From: Clostridia bacterium
GTDB taxonomy: Bacteria > Bacillota > Clostridia > Christensenellales > Borkfalkiaceae
Direction of reading: 5' to 3'
Assembly (NCBI GenBank): GCA_017399945.1
Contig: JAFQAQ010000002.1
Location: 1-64,000 of the forward strand
Length of the DNA: 64,000 nt
Below the pieces are notes generated by a model that saw only the letters and a program-made list of their open reading frames with translations, had not been told where the DNA came from and did not search any database. Below are positions 1 through 8,609 of the stretch, one piece after another (position 1 is the first letter of the stretch; each line of letters opens with the position of its first letter). The position numbers and the translations under genes were made by a program.

Positions 1-333
1 TATTATGTGTTTATAATAAAATTCCCCACTAATCAACTGCGCATTGTCCTGACCTATACTAAATTGAGTTTTTTTAGGTGCGTTTTTTATGGATATATCC
101 CCACCGCCTAAGGTAATTTGGCAGGCTTGCTCGGCAGGAAGAATCCTTTGTAAATACTTATGGCAAAATTCCGTTTGTTGCTTGTTTTTTTGCGTTTGCT
201 TTTTTGTGTTAAATAACGTGCCAAGCCAATTTATCACGTCGTCAAGATATGCCGACGAGAACAATACGCAAGCAATCACTATTATTGACCAATAAAAAAA
301 TCTTGGTAATATATATGCTAAATAAAGCGCCAT
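1..333 (-). CDS. Hypothetical membrane-anchored protein, partial (runs off the left edge)
   Basis: An open reading frame on the minus strand starts at ATG 333-331 and stays open to base 1, so at least 111 residues are present and the C-terminus is missing. The N-terminus has one hydrophobic segment (about residues 3-27), then a Lys/Gln-rich stretch (about 40-55), then a soluble part with a Gly-Gly-Gly-Asp turn. A GAGGTGG ribosome site precedes the start. The start overlaps the stop of the 23-codon ORF upstream (TGATG), which suggests translational coupling. I do not recognise a family. The plus-strand ORF in the same place is a shadow of this gene. Confidence 0.6.
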   Translation of the reverse strand, partial: MALYLAYILPRFFYWSIIVIACVLFSSAYLDDVINWLGTLFNTKKQTQKNKQQTEFCHKYLQRILPAEQACQITLGGGDISIKNAPKKTQFSIGQDNAQLISGEFYYKHII

Positions 334-404
334 CAAGCCACCTCTTTTTTATCAAAAATAAGGGCAAGTAAGATTATAGTTATATTTTTAATTTTTTTGC
401 TCAT
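333..404 (-). CDS. Possible 23-aa small hydrophobic protein
   Basis: A short minus-strand ORF begins at ATG 404-402. An AAAGGAG site overlaps the stop codon of the upstream gene. It encodes 23 residues with a Lys-rich start (MSKKIKN) and a short hydrophobic core (TIILLALIF), and stops in a TGATG overlap with the next gene. The ribosome site and the coupling on both sides argue that it is translated, either as a tiny membrane peptide or as a coupling leader. No family is recognised. Confidence 0.4.
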   Translation of the reverse strand: MSKKIKNITIILLALIFDKKEVA

Positions 405-410
405 TTCAAC

Positions 411-1079
411 CTATTTCTCCTTTGGAAAACTAACGTAATAATCATGGTAATTGTTATGATAAAAATCAAATTTTTCACAATACGCCAAGTAAAAAAATTC
501 CTGTGTATCGTAATCATATCTAAACAAACACATTGGAATGCAGTATTCTATTTCACGATGAATCAAAGGACTGACTACTTTTGCACCTGTTAGAACATAA
601 ATCTCGTTTTCATAGTAAAAAACTTTACAAACACCTGCATCAAATCTTGTATTATCATAGATTTTTGAATAGTCTAAACCATTCCTTACGTACCACATTT
701 TACAAATATCGTCGTAAACGTCGTTATTTTTTAATATATACTGCGTATTAATTACTGTCCTTTTTTCTCCTTCTCGTATTTCATGCCCAGAAAATGTATC
801 AGAGAATATTTCCAATTCCCTCCCGCGATAAACGATATCAACGCTGGTAGAAAAGTTTGTTACGTCGATATCTCCATTGTATACGCTTATCGAATATCCT
901 TGTTCTTCGACGGGGATTGAATCCATATATTGCTTTGCATATTCCCATTGCTTTCTTATTTCACGTCTTTCACAAGCAGGACCAATTACACCACTGAGAG
1001 GAAAAAACAAAACTAGCATAAGTACAACTAATCTTTTAATAATATTAATTAGGTTTTTTTGTCTTGGAGATTTGTACAT
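411..1079 (-). CDS. Hypothetical secreted or membrane-anchored protein (222 aa)
   Basis: The protein has a basic N-terminus (about residues 1-16) and a hydrophobic segment (about 17-34) ending in a Gly-Pro-Ala-Cys stretch, so it is a signal-anchor or possibly lipid-modified protein. The rest is a soluble extracytoplasmic domain rich in Tyr, Asp and Glu. No catalytic motif is visible. A GGGAG site lies about 14 bases upstream of the start, and a sigma-A-like promoter lies at 1121-1149. It is the first gene of a unit that continues through the 23-aa ORF into the gene cut by the window edge. Function unknown. Confidence 0.6.
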   Translation of the reverse strand: MYKSPRQKNLINIIKRLVVLMLVLFFPLSGVIGPACERREIRKQWEYAKQYMDSIPVEEQGYSISVYNGDIDVTNFSTSVDIVYRGRELEIFSDTFSGHEIREGEKRTVINTQYILKNNDVYDDICKMWYVRNGLDYSKIYDNTRFDAGVCKVFYYENEIYVLTGAKVVSPLIHREIEYCIPMCLFRYDYDTQEFFYLAYCEKFDFYHNNYHDYYVSFPKEK

Positions 1080-1120
1080 ATTGATTAAGATTGCTCCCGT
1101 TGGTTTGCTTTGTTTTTTTA

Positions 1121-1149
1121 ATTATATCATATAGTTTTTTGTATTACAA
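1121..1149 (-). promoter_or_regulatory. Sigma-A-type promoter for the 411-1079 gene
   Basis: Read on the minus strand: -35 TTGTAA (1149-1144), 17-base spacer, -10 TATAAT (1126-1121). The start codon is about 42 bases further on. Confidence 0.55.
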
Positions 1150-1157
1150 TATACTAA

Positions 1158-1190
1158 GAAAAAAAGCACGGAAGTTATCCGTGCTTTTGG
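1158..1190 (-). terminator. Rho-independent terminator after ypeB
   Basis: The stem AGCACGG/CCGTGCT (1165-1171 and 1179-1185) has a 7-base loop and is followed on the minus strand by a U-tract. A T-run on the plus side could also make it work in the other direction. Confidence 0.8.
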
Positions 1191-1206
1191 TTTTTTTATT
1201 TATATC

Positions 1207-2805
1207 TTACATTAGCAAAGTGCCTTCGGTGGATTCTATCACCTTAAACATTTCCACTTGTTTGCCGTTCGTTGCGTCTATATAAACGTAGTAATCACTG
1301 CCGTCGTATTCGCCGTAAAATTCATAGCAGAGTTTTTCGGTGGAGTTGCCCACGGGAACTAACGATAGTCTTACGCTTTTTATGGTTATGTTTTGGTTTA
1401 AGTTATTTTGCGCGTAGGTTTTGGTAATGGAAGGGATGTTTATTACCCTTTGAACGTGGTTTGTATAATAAGAACTTGCTTCTATGCCGATTACCATACC
1501 CGTTTGAGCGCACACTCTAACTTTAATCAAGTCCGAATATACGGTTACCCCTTGGGTAAAGTATGCGTAGTTTATGGTGTATAAATCGTTAGCAAGGTTT
1601 ACCCAGACGGGTTTCATATCCGTGATGCCAAGTTCTTTTAAGAACTTTTCCCCTATGCTAATTGCGTTTTCTTGGGAAATTTCCACTCCGTTACAACTGC
1701 CCGAATAAGAAAACATTATTATTTTTCCACCTTTTTTGCTTATTTGGGCGTAAGCGGTTTGGTCGTTTATTTTTGCTTGTACGTTAAAACACTGTATACT
1801 TGAACTAGTTTCCCCTGCAAGCGTTATTTCTTTTGGGTTAAAACTAGCAAACGCCGAACGGAAAATTTCGGTTGCCTGTTCGCCGGAAATTTCCTCGCCC
1901 ACAAGACCTTTTATCTCCTTTCTATCAAGCCCGTCGGAGAAAGGTCCGTCATAAATAAGTTCTGGATATTCTACCGAAAGGTTTTGCAGTTTGTTAAAGT
2001 TTTCTATAACCAAGTTGCCGTTGCCACCTTCTTCAATAGACGAAAAATTAAAGTCTATGGTCATTTTATCCAAGGTTTCTTTTAGGCTTTGTTTTAGTTG
2101 AAGATTATGCTCGTATAAAGTTCTTAAATCTTGATAGTCTTTTTCCGATAAAGGTTGCCCGTCGATAAGTTTTTTGTTAAGGTATTTTGCAAAGTCGCCT
2201 ATTTGGTTGATAAGCTTGGTGGTGTAATACTTGCTTTGGTCTTCTAACGGAAGTTGCTGAATATCGTTTTCGGCAAGTTCGCTGTTGATTGCAAGGTCGG
2301 TTAAATATAATTGCATTGCGCCCTTATCCGAAGTTGCAAGCGTTTTAGATAAGTTTAAGTCCATATTATCCACTTGCTCTACCGTATCGTAAAAAGATTT
2401 GCTGTACACCGATTCTATCGCTCTATCCGATTTGGTGGGTAAAAGCAAGGTTACTATAAGTGAACAAGCCAAAACTATGGTTGCAATCGATAAAGATATC
2501 ACCGCCGCCAACCACCCGTTTTTGTTTTGTGGTTTGTTACTTTGGGTGCTCCCCCCGTCGTCGGAATATGCGTGTTGGTTTTGGCGCTCTTCTTTTTCGC
2601 GTTGTTTTTTAAGGCGTTTTGCTTGTTGTCTTTGCGCCTTTTTTTGCGCTTTAAGTCTTGCAACTTCTAGCCTATGAAGACGCATTGCGTTTTCCGTTTG
2701 GATTTTTTGGCTAAGTTCTTTTTCCTTTTCAGATTGTTCTTCCAAAAAAGGCGTTCCGTTAGCGATATTTTCAACCTTTTCTACTGCGTTGTTTTTTTGT
2801 TCCAT
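1207..2805 (-). CDS. ypeB: YpeB-like germination protein
   Basis: YpeB is needed for stable assembly of the cortex-lytic enzyme SleB in the spore and is inactivated during germination. This protein follows sleB, as is usual. The start is ATG 2805, which has an AGGGGGGAG site just upstream; a longer ORF start seven codons earlier lies inside the end of sleB and is unlikely. The 532 residues comprise a highly charged Lys/Arg/Gln cytoplasmic coiled-coil region (about 1-95), one membrane segment (about 97-122) and an external region ending in PepSY-type repeats (about 290-530). The charged N-terminal region makes it longer than the roughly 450-residue Bacillus YpeB. It is the last gene of spoIIR-sleB-ypeB, with a terminator at 1158-1190. 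Confidence 0.85.
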   Translation of the reverse strand: MEQKNNAVEKVENIANGTPFLEEQSEKEKELSQKIQTENAMRLHRLEVARLKAQKKAQRQQAKRLKKQREKEERQNQHAYSDDGGSTQSNKPQNKNGWLAAVISLSIATIVLACSLIVTLLLPTKSDRAIESVYSKSFYDTVEQVDNMDLNLSKTLATSDKGAMQLYLTDLAINSELAENDIQQLPLEDQSKYYTTKLINQIGDFAKYLNKKLIDGQPLSEKDYQDLRTLYEHNLQLKQSLKETLDKMTIDFNFSSIEEGGNGNLVIENFNKLQNLSVEYPELIYDGPFSDGLDRKEIKGLVGEEISGEQATEIFRSAFASFNPKEITLAGETSSSIQCFNVQAKINDQTAYAQISKKGGKIIMFSYSGSCNGVEISQENAISIGEKFLKELGITDMKPVWVNLANDLYTINYAYFTQGVTVYSDLIKVRVCAQTGMVIGIEASSYYTNHVQRVINIPSITKTYAQNNLNQNITIKSVRLSLVPVGNSTEKLCYEFYGEYDGSDYYVYIDATNGKQVEMFKVIESTEGTLLM

Positions 2806-2815
2806 ACTCCCCCCC

Positions 2816-3511
2816 TTATACTGCAAAGACGTGGTTACCGATAGTTACGGTAGTCTTTCTAGAAAAAATCCAAGCGCTAGTTGCCGTTGCCGGATTATAA
2901 TAATAAATTGCGCCGTAGGTTGGGTCCCAACCGTTCATTGCGTCTTGCGCAGCCTTTCTTGCCGTGGCGTTTGGCGTAAGGTTTATTTGTCCGTCATCCA
3001 CTGCCGTAAAGGCGTATCTTTGGTATATTACCCCCGACATAGTGTTGGGAAATGCTGAACTTCTAATTCTATTCATAACTACTGCGCCTACTGCCACTTG
3101 CCCAACGTAACTTTCGCCACGCGCTTCGCCGTAGATAAGCCTTGCTAGTAAATTTATATCGGCTTCGCTATACCCGTTTGAACTATTGCTTGACGAACTA
3201 GAAGTAGAAATCCCTAGCGCTTTTAAGGTTTTGTTACCACATATACCGTCTACCACTAGTCCGTTTTTACGTTGAAAGTATTTTATCGCAGATACCGTTT
3301 TGCTTCCGTAAATGCCGTCTACTGCGCCCGTGTAGTACCCCCAACGTTTAAGTTTTGATTGTACGGTTTTTACCGTGTCGCCACGGCTACCTTGTTTTAA
3401 AGTTAAGGCGTAAGCGCTTTGTGGGGCTACGTACCCCGTCGCTACGCTTACACCTACGCCCATTGCAAAAACGCATAGTACAATTGCTATGGCTTTATAT
3501 ATTTTTTTCAT
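2816..3511 (-). CDS. sleB: Spore cortex-lytic enzyme SleB
   Basis: SleB is a lytic transglycosylase that cleaves muramic-lactam-containing cortex peptidoglycan during germination. The 231 residues comprise a signal peptide (about 1-35), a PG_binding_1 domain (about 38-98, with the LKRWGYYTGAVDG repeat core), a Ser-rich linker and a SleB/Hydrolase_2 catalytic domain (about 113-231). The GEARGE motif near residue 130 contains the expected catalytic Glu. The gene overlaps the end of spoIIR by 4 bases (ATGA) and its stop codon sits inside the ypeB ribosome site, so the three genes are probably translationally coupled. Confidence 0.92.
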   Translation of the reverse strand: MKKIYKAIAIVLCVFAMGVGVSVATGYVAPQSAYALTLKQGSRGDTVKTVQSKLKRWGYYTGAVDGIYGSKTVSAIKYFQRKNGLVVDGICGNKTLKALGISTSSSSSNSSNGYSEADINLLARLIYGEARGESYVGQVAVGAVVMNRIRSSAFPNTMSGVIYQRYAFTAVDDGQINLTPNATARKAAQDAMNGWDPTYGAIYYYNPATATSAWIFSRKTTVTIGNHVFAV

Positions 3512-4047
3512 CTTCCCTCCTTAATTCTTTGTTTAAACTCTTTTATAATTTGCACGATTTTACTTTGCAAATTATAATCCGTGCCACCACCCGTAAAACA
3601 CAAGGGCGGATACACCACGCACCACCAATTTTTGCCCGTTCCACTGCCGAGTTCTATTATCAAAGCGTCGTAAATACCTTTTTCTAAGGTAAAATCGCCG
3701 TATACTCTGGTTGGAAACTGCTCGCTTTTTAAGCTTACTTTTGCGCCGTAGTTAAAACCATTTTCTTTTAACGTAGTCTCTACCACCAACTCAATTTCGC
3801 CAAGGTTGTCTAAAAGGGTTGCTTTTGCTTGTCGTTTGGTGTGAATAGTCGAAACCACGGGCGTAAGGTAGTTTACCACTGCGTCTTTAACGGCGTATTT
3901 TACCGTTTGGTCGGTCTGTACGTCGGAGTTTGCACGAATATGTATCCTTAAATATTCTTCGCTTGGAGTTTGGGTTTTTAGGGTTAATCCCACTGCCGAT
4001 AAAAGTATTATGGCTATTACCAAAAAAGTTATGCAAGCATTTTTCAT
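3508..4047 (-). CDS. spoIIR: Stage II sporulation protein R
   Basis: SpoIIR is secreted by the forespore and activates the SpoIIGA protease, which processes pro-sigma-E in the mother cell. The 179-residue protein has an N-terminal signal or anchor segment (about 5-25), the RIHIRANSD motif near residue 34 and the GKNWWCVVYPPLCF motif near residue 138, both typical of SpoIIR. A GGGAG site precedes the start. It is the first gene of spoIIR-sleB-ypeB. Linking the sigma-E trigger and the cortex lysis pair in one unit would be consistent with forespore expression. Confidence 0.92.
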   Translation of the reverse strand: MKNACITFLVIAIILLSAVGLTLKTQTPSEEYLRIHIRANSDVQTDQTVKYAVKDAVVNYLTPVVSTIHTKRQAKATLLDNLGEIELVVETTLKENGFNYGAKVSLKSEQFPTRVYGDFTLEKGIYDALIIELGSGTGKNWWCVVYPPLCFTGGGTDYNLQSKIVQIIKEFKQRIKEGR

Positions 4048-4077
4048 TTTTAATTCTCCCTAAGTTTAAGTACACGG

Positions 4078-4107
4078 TTTATTGACCGATAGTGTAATTT
4101 TTATACC
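4078..4107 (-). promoter_or_regulatory. Possible forespore sigma-factor promoter for spoIIR
   Basis: On the minus strand a GGTATA element (4107-4102) is followed after about 15 bases by GGTCAATAAA (4087-4078). The first element fits the -35 of sigma-F/sigma-G promoters well; the -10 fits only partly. Confidence 0.3.
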
Positions 4108-4132
4108 TTTAACGGTTGCAAAAAACCAAACT

Positions 4133-4168
4133 AAAAAAATCACCCCGACCACTTTGCTGGTTGGGGTG
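4133..4168 (-). terminator. Terminator after azlCD
   Basis: The 11-base stem CACCCCGACCA/TGGTTGGGGTG (4141-4151, 4158-4168; one G-T pair) is followed on the minus strand by seven U residues (4139-4133). Confidence 0.85.
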
Positions 4169-4187
4169 AGTGTTAATAACTTGTATT

Positions 4188-4523
4188 TTATATTATAATC
4201 GGTATTAAATAAGTGATTGTAAGTTGAGTTAGCAATACGCTTATTACGGCTAGTATCGCAACGGTTACTAACGAGCGTTTGCAAAAAGATGCTATAAGCG
4301 CAACGAAAGTTCCTACCGACGCAGATATTACGTTACCCGAACAATATAATATGAACGGAAAGGTCATTGCAGAAAGAACTGCGTATGGTAGATAGTATAA
4401 CAGACTGTTTATAAACGGCGATTTTATTTTCTTTTTGAATATTACCATAGGTAACATTCTTATAAGGTAGGTTACGCCCGCCATTATAACTAGCGCAAGA
4501 ATATAATATAACGTCTTATTCAT
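4188..4523 (-). CDS. azlD: AzlD family branched-chain amino acid exporter, small subunit
   Basis: This 111-residue protein has about four hydrophobic helices and matches the usual length and look of AzlD, including a TYLIRMLP motif near residue 19. AzlD is the small partner of AzlC in export of branched-chain amino acids. The gene overlaps the end of azlC by 8 bases and a strong terminator follows, so the pair forms its own unit. Substrate is inferred from the family and could differ. Confidence 0.85.
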   Translation of the reverse strand: MNKTLYYILALVIMAGVTYLIRMLPMVIFKKKIKSPFINSLLYYLPYAVLSAMTFPFILYCSGNVISASVGTFVALIASFCKRSLVTVAILAVISVLLTQLTITYLIPIII

Positions 4524-5235
4524 CTTGCACCTCGCTTACCTTTACCGGAAAGAAAATCGCGCCGATAATAGACGCTGAAAGGGCGCAAATTATATACGCC
4601 GTGCCTTCGCCTACGTTAAGTCTTAAATAAGGCAAATAATAGAATAAGCAAGATAGCAAAATGCTTATTCCACTCACTATAAATATCTTAAAGTCGGCTA
4701 GTCCTGCGGGAACTACTATTGCAATAAACATTCCGTATAAAGCAATTCCTAAGGATAAAAGCAATATCTCTGGAAGCAGGTTGCCTGCTAGCGCACCGAG
4801 TAACGTGCCAACCGACCAACCCGCCCACGGCAACAACATTAAACCCATAAAATACTTTTTGTTTATAAGTTGTTTTTGGGTTACTGCCACTGCAAATATT
4901 TCGTCGGTAATACCAAACGAGCAAAGCAGTCTATCTTTTAAGGTAAACTTTTCCGATAACCTTTGCGAAAGGGTTATGCCCATCAAAAAATATCTTGCGT
5001 TTATTACCACTTGGGTTAAAACTATTTCAAAAAGAGTGCCGAAAACCACCATAACTGCGCTACCGGCAAACTGACCTGCGCTAGTCATATTGGTCATAGA
5101 CATCAACACGGCAACGAGCGCCGGCAAACCTTGCGACACAACCGACACGCCAAACGCAAAGGATACTGCAAAATATCCTAGCGCTATGGGTACACCGTCC
5201 TTTATTCCCTTTTTGAAAGTAAGCAAGTTTTCCAA
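4516..5235 (-). CDS. azlC: AzlC family branched-chain amino acid exporter, large subunit
   Basis: This 239-residue membrane protein starts with the GIKDGVPIALGYFAVSFAFG region typical of AzlC permeases and has several hydrophobic helices. The start codon appears to be TTG at 5235-5233, with AAGGAG eight bases upstream; there is no better ATG nearby. It probably works with AzlD, encoded just downstream with an overlap, to export branched-chain amino acids or analogues. No dedicated regulator gene is adjacent. Confidence 0.87.
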   Translation of the reverse strand: MENLLTFKKGIKDGVPIALGYFAVSFAFGVSVVSQGLPALVAVLMSMTNMTSAGQFAGSAVMVVFGTLFEIVLTQVVINARYFLMGITLSQRLSEKFTLKDRLLCSFGITDEIFAVAVTQKQLINKKYFMGLMLLPWAGWSVGTLLGALAGNLLPEILLLSLGIALYGMFIAIVVPAGLADFKIFIVSGISILLSCLFYYLPYLRLNVGEGTAYIICALSASIIGAIFFPVKVSEVQDE

Positions 5236-5311
5236 TTTAGTTTCTCCTTGGTATATTTTACCACCACCACTAAATTATTTCAACTAATTTACTTGCCTGA
5301 GTCCAAAAAAC

Positions 5312-5346
5312 AAAAAACCACCCGCGTTTAATAACGAGTGGTTTTT
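5312..5346 (-). terminator. Terminator after ispE
   Basis: A hairpin with AAAAACCAC and GTGGTTTTT arms (about 5312-5321 and 5338-5346) and an imperfect inner stem, with a U-tract on the minus strand. The arms also give Ts on the plus side. Confidence 0.65.
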
Positions 5347-5359
5347 ATTGATTTGTAAA

Positions 5360-6211
5360 TTAGTTTATATTAGTTATTGTTTTGGCTTTAATTAGTCTGT
5401 CGCCGTGTATCTTTTTTAGGTGTTTATAGGCGAAATCTCTTTGTTTTTTTGTTAGGTACACGCCGACGACTGCACTGCCACTTCCCGTCATTACGGCACT
5501 ACCCACTTCTTTAAGGTCGTATAAATTAAATTCTATTCTAGGACAAATTTTTACGCTTGCCGAATATAAATCGTTTTTAAGGCTTGATAAAAAGGCTTTG
5601 TATTCGCCGTGACGAAGAAGAGCTATCGCCTTGTCGCACGATACTAGATAGGTTTTGTTTTGTTTGTCGTATTCGCCGTAACACTCTTTTGCCGTTACTT
5701 GTTGTGGGTGAGAGAGAATAAGTAAATAAAACTGTTTGGTTATATTAAGTGACGTTATTTTATCTCCACGCCCTTCCATTAAGGCGTAGCCACCGTTTAG
5801 CATAAACCTTGCGTCACTGCCTAGTTTATCGGCTATTTCGCCCACGTCGCCTTGCACTCCGTAAAGGCGTTTTAGACCTTTTAACACCCCTGCTATATCA
5901 GCCGAAGAACCACCAAGTCCACCACCCAAGGGTATGCGTTTATCTAAAATTATGTCCACGCCGTTGGTTTTGTATTGTTTTACAAACATTTGCGCGGCAC
6001 GATAAGCGTTGTTATCGTGGAAATCACAATCGGTTATAATTCCCTTTTCTTTTAGGTTAATTTGCCCGTCTTCTCTTTTTATCAAAGTTATTTTATCGGC
6101 AAGGTCTATTGAACATACCAACGACTTTAAGGTGTGAAACTTTCCTTCCACACCCGTTACGTCTAAAATTAAATTGATTTTTGCGTACGCGTTTACTTTA
6201 ACTTTTTTCAT
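5360..6211 (-). CDS. ispE: 4-(cytidine 5'-diphospho)-2-C-methyl-D-erythritol kinase
   Basis: IspE phosphorylates CDP-methylerythritol in the MEP pathway for isoprenoid precursors. The 283-residue protein has the expected N-terminal KVNAYAKINLILDV motif, the GHMP-kinase ATP loop PLGGGLGGSSAD near residue 95 and the C-terminal MTGSGSAVVG motif near residue 240. Length matches the family. It lies 14 bases downstream of the DUF3794-LysM coat gene, so the two are probably co-transcribed. Confidence 0.93.
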   Translation of the reverse strand: MKKVKVNAYAKINLILDVTGVEGKFHTLKSLVCSIDLADKITLIKREDGQINLKEKGIITDCDFHDNNAYRAAQMFVKQYKTNGVDIILDKRIPLGGGLGGSSADIAGVLKGLKRLYGVQGDVGEIADKLGSDARFMLNGGYALMEGRGDKITSLNITKQFYLLILSHPQQVTAKECYGEYDKQNKTYLVSCDKAIALLRHGEYKAFLSSLKNDLYSASVKICPRIEFNLYDLKEVGSAVMTGSGSAVVGVYLTKKQRDFAYKHLKKIHGDRLIKAKTITNIN

Positions 6212-6225
6212 TAGTAACCTTTTAA

Positions 6226-7734
6226 TTATCTTAGTTGTCTATATATTACTATACGTTCTTCTCCACTTAACGGGAACTGCAAGTCTGGGTTTATGGCAAC
6301 CACTTGTTCAGGGCTTACGTTAAGTCTTTTTGCAAGCGACCAAAGACTTTCGCCCACGGTTGGAATATATACCGAAAGAGCGTAATCGTCGGTTTTCTTT
6401 TGACCTAAGGATTTTACACCCTTAACTACTTTTATACAGCAGTTACGATGAGGATAAACGGTAAAATAAACCTTTGCCGAAAGTTCTAGTTCGGTTGCAG
6501 AAACCATTCTTATTTTACCACTTTCTGCAACTGCCCTTACTAAATACGCGTAAGAACAATCAAATCCCGTTTGAAGTTTGCAAGTAAATGGAGTTTCAGC
6601 CTTTCTAGTAAACACCCTGCCGTCTAAATCCTTAAAAAAGGCAGTTGCCGTTAAAAGGCCCGTTAGATTAACGCCGTCGCTACACTCGGTACTCACGATC
6701 TCCACGTTTTCGTTAACGCAAGCAAGTAAAGACACCCCTACGGGAAGTTCGTCTATACCAGCTCTACCGATAATTTCTTGTTCAAAACTACGTTGTTCGC
6801 ACGGCTCGATATACTCTTTTTGTTCGCATTCAAGTTCAACTTCTTCGCTAGTAGAAAAAGCGTCGGTAGCTAAATCGTACGTTTGAGAATAGTAGGCTTC
6901 GCCTGATAGTATAAGCACGATTTCCGCGTCTACCGTACTACCACCGTTTTGTTCGTCCACGGCAATATCCGTCTTAAACGATTTTTCACGCACGGTTGCG
7001 TTCGCCGTCATAGAAGGCATTGCGTCCTCGCAATCAATTTCCGCACGGAAAGGCAAGGTTTTGTTTTTTCTTATTATATCGTTTTTGTCCGAAGATTGCA
7101 AGAGTATTGCCGATAAATGCACTTCTCCGTCCACGATAATACACCCAACGCCACACTGAACGGCAGTTATTCGGGCTTCGGCGCGTTGGCTTAGCACTTC
7201 ACTTACCACGCAGTCAATATCAAACCTTTCGCTAAGAGAGAAGACCGTTTCTCGTTGACCGTAACTTTTCAGCATAGTCACTTCCGAAAGGTCGGCAATA
7301 ATGCTTTGCCCACCCGTAAGCGCGTTTACCGTTTGACTTTCGCTTGTTTGCGCTTCTATTATAACGTAAGCGCCCACCGATAGTTTAACGCCCGATAGGT
7401 CGGCTTCGGTTTTATCCACCCTGCCGTACACGTTAAGTTTTGATATTTCTTTGCTACTCGAAGGTAACGTCGTGGTAAATTCAGCCGAACACTCGTATTT
7501 TTTTACCTTGTCTTCGCTATCTAAATAACACACGAAATAGTTTACTACACCGTTGCATTCAAGCCCGTTGTTTACGGGCGAAGTGCTTAGTATCGCTACC
7601 CTAGCCGACAAGTTTAGCATTTTATTAACGCCGTCAGCCGATATTTCCGTTTTACATTCTACTTTAACGCCTTCTTTTGTGCTCCCCTTTTTTAAGGTTA
7701 AACTAATTTCTTCGTATTTTGGTTCTAACGGCAT
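6226..7734 (-). CDS. DUF3794 (SPOCS)-LysM protein, likely spore envelope assembly
   Basis: The 502-residue protein has repeated beta-rich DUF3794/SPOCS domains over most of its length (about 20-445), a domain found in clostridial coat or exosporium proteins. A C-terminal LysM domain (about 452-500, with VPTVGESLWSLAKRLNVSPE and NPDLQFPLSG) should bind peptidoglycan. This architecture is common in Clostridia beside ispE and other sporulation genes. There is no signal peptide, which suits a mother-cell protein that assembles on the outside of the forespore. The role is inferred from the domains. Confidence 0.8.
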   Translation of the reverse strand: MPLEPKYEEISLTLKKGSTKEGVKVECKTEISADGVNKMLNLSARVAILSTSPVNNGLECNGVVNYFVCYLDSEDKVKKYECSAEFTTTLPSSSKEISKLNVYGRVDKTEADLSGVKLSVGAYVIIEAQTSESQTVNALTGGQSIIADLSEVTMLKSYGQRETVFSLSERFDIDCVVSEVLSQRAEARITAVQCGVGCIIVDGEVHLSAILLQSSDKNDIIRKNKTLPFRAEIDCEDAMPSMTANATVREKSFKTDIAVDEQNGGSTVDAEIVLILSGEAYYSQTYDLATDAFSTSEEVELECEQKEYIEPCEQRSFEQEIIGRAGIDELPVGVSLLACVNENVEIVSTECSDGVNLTGLLTATAFFKDLDGRVFTRKAETPFTCKLQTGFDCSYAYLVRAVAESGKIRMVSATELELSAKVYFTVYPHRNCCIKVVKGVKSLGQKKTDDYALSVYIPTVGESLWSLAKRLNVSPEQVVAINPDLQFPLSGEERIVIYRQLR

Positions 7735-7795
7735 AAGTTTCCTCCACGATATACTGTTTTATACTAATATATAATGGCTAAAAACTTTTTATGCC

Positions 7796-7822
7796 AAAAA
7801 AAAGACGGTTTGCACCGTCTTT
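7796..7822 (-). terminator. Terminator after veg
   Basis: Stem AAAGACGGT/ACCGTCTTT (7801-7809, 7814-7822) with a 4-base loop and a U-tract on the minus strand. Confidence 0.8.
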
Positions 7823-7826
7823 AATT

Positions 7827-8069
7827 TTAGTTTAGTTTGGTTATTTTTACCCTTCCGCACATTATTTCTGAATAAGAGTAGGAAGTTCTTCCGTTATAAC
7901 TTTTATCCACGGGATTTACCTTAAACAAGGCGGGATATACGCCACTTAATATACCCGTGTATTTACTAAATTTGTTTCTACCAAGCGAAAGTATAACTTC
8001 CACTTGACTTTCTTTTAGGTCTTGAACGTAAGTTTTTATTTGGGATAAGGTTATAGTACTTTTTATCAT
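7827..8069 (-). CDS. veg: Veg protein
   Basis: This 80-residue protein matches the small Veg family (formerly DUF1021): an N-terminal helix with an ITLSQIKTYVQDLKESQV-like pattern, then a beta-rich SH3-like part (GRNKFSKYTGILSGVYPALF) and a C-terminal GRVKI strand. In Bacillus subtilis Veg is abundant and linked to biofilm matrix gene expression, probably by opposing SinR; its biochemical role is not settled. No clear AGGAG site precedes the start. A terminator follows directly. Confidence 0.9.
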   Translation of the reverse strand: MIKSTITLSQIKTYVQDLKESQVEVILSLGRNKFSKYTGILSGVYPALFKVNPVDKSYNGRTSYSYSEIMCGRVKITKLN

Positions 8070-8105
8070 AGCAAGGTTATTGCCGTAAAAAAGATTTTTT
8101 ATACC

Positions 8106-8609
8106 TTAAAAATCGTCCTCGTCTTCTTCGTCCTCATCCTCTTCGTCTTCTTCACACTCAAAGTCTCTTTCGTCTATCTCGCCGATATCAAAGTCGTCCG
8201 GTTCAATGGATTCTTCCATTTCGATTTCTTCTTCCTCTTCTTCGTCGTCGAAAAGTTCGGAACCTTCTTCTTCTGCTAGTTTTGCAAGAGAAAGCATTTC
8301 TTCGTCGTCTTTATCTTCTTCTTCGGGTGCGTCGTCCATATATTCTTTCCAGCTTTCGTCGTCGTCAATGTTCTTTTCTTCTTCGTATTGGTTTTTACGC
8401 GCGCAAGAAGAACAAATAGTTTGACCGGGCTTTAAGTAATTTTGATGGCATTTAGGACAAAGTTCCATAAAATCTTGTTCGTCGTCTTCGTCAACGGCAA
8501 ACACGAGTTGAGGTCCTTTTTTAAGTTCTGCTTTACAAACGTCGCAGTATTCTTCCCCTTCTAGAATATAGTTTAGCTCGCATCTAGGGCATAAAACGTA
8601 TTTTGGCAT
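8106..8609 (-). CDS. Zinc-ribbon protein with a long acidic tail
   Basis: This 167-residue protein has two pairs of CxxC motifs in the first part (CPRC/CDVC near residues 7-25 and CPKC/CSSC near 52-70), typical of zinc ribbons. From about residue 75 nearly everything is Asp or Glu. It is probably a cytoplasmic protein that binds basic partners, but no named family is recognised. A CGGAGAA site precedes the start. The reverse strand contains a Ser-rich ORF that is only a shadow of the Asp/Glu codons. Confidence 0.7.
   Translation of the reverse strand: MPKYVLCPRCELNYILEGEEYCDVCKAELKKGPQLVFAVDEDDEQDFMELCPKCHQNYLKPGQTICSSCARKNQYEEEKNIDDDESWKEYMDDAPEEEDKDDEEMLSLAKLAEEEGSELFDDEEEEEEIEMEESIEPDDFDIGEIDERDFECEEDEEDEDEEDEDDF

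Noticed and set aside
89-295. 68-codon plus-strand ORF at the left edge
   Set aside because: It lies inside the minus-strand membrane protein gene (1-333), which has a ribosome site and a continuous frame to the edge.
8206-8424. Ser-rich plus-strand ORF
   Set aside because: It is the reverse reading of the Asp/Glu codons of the acidic zinc-ribbon gene.
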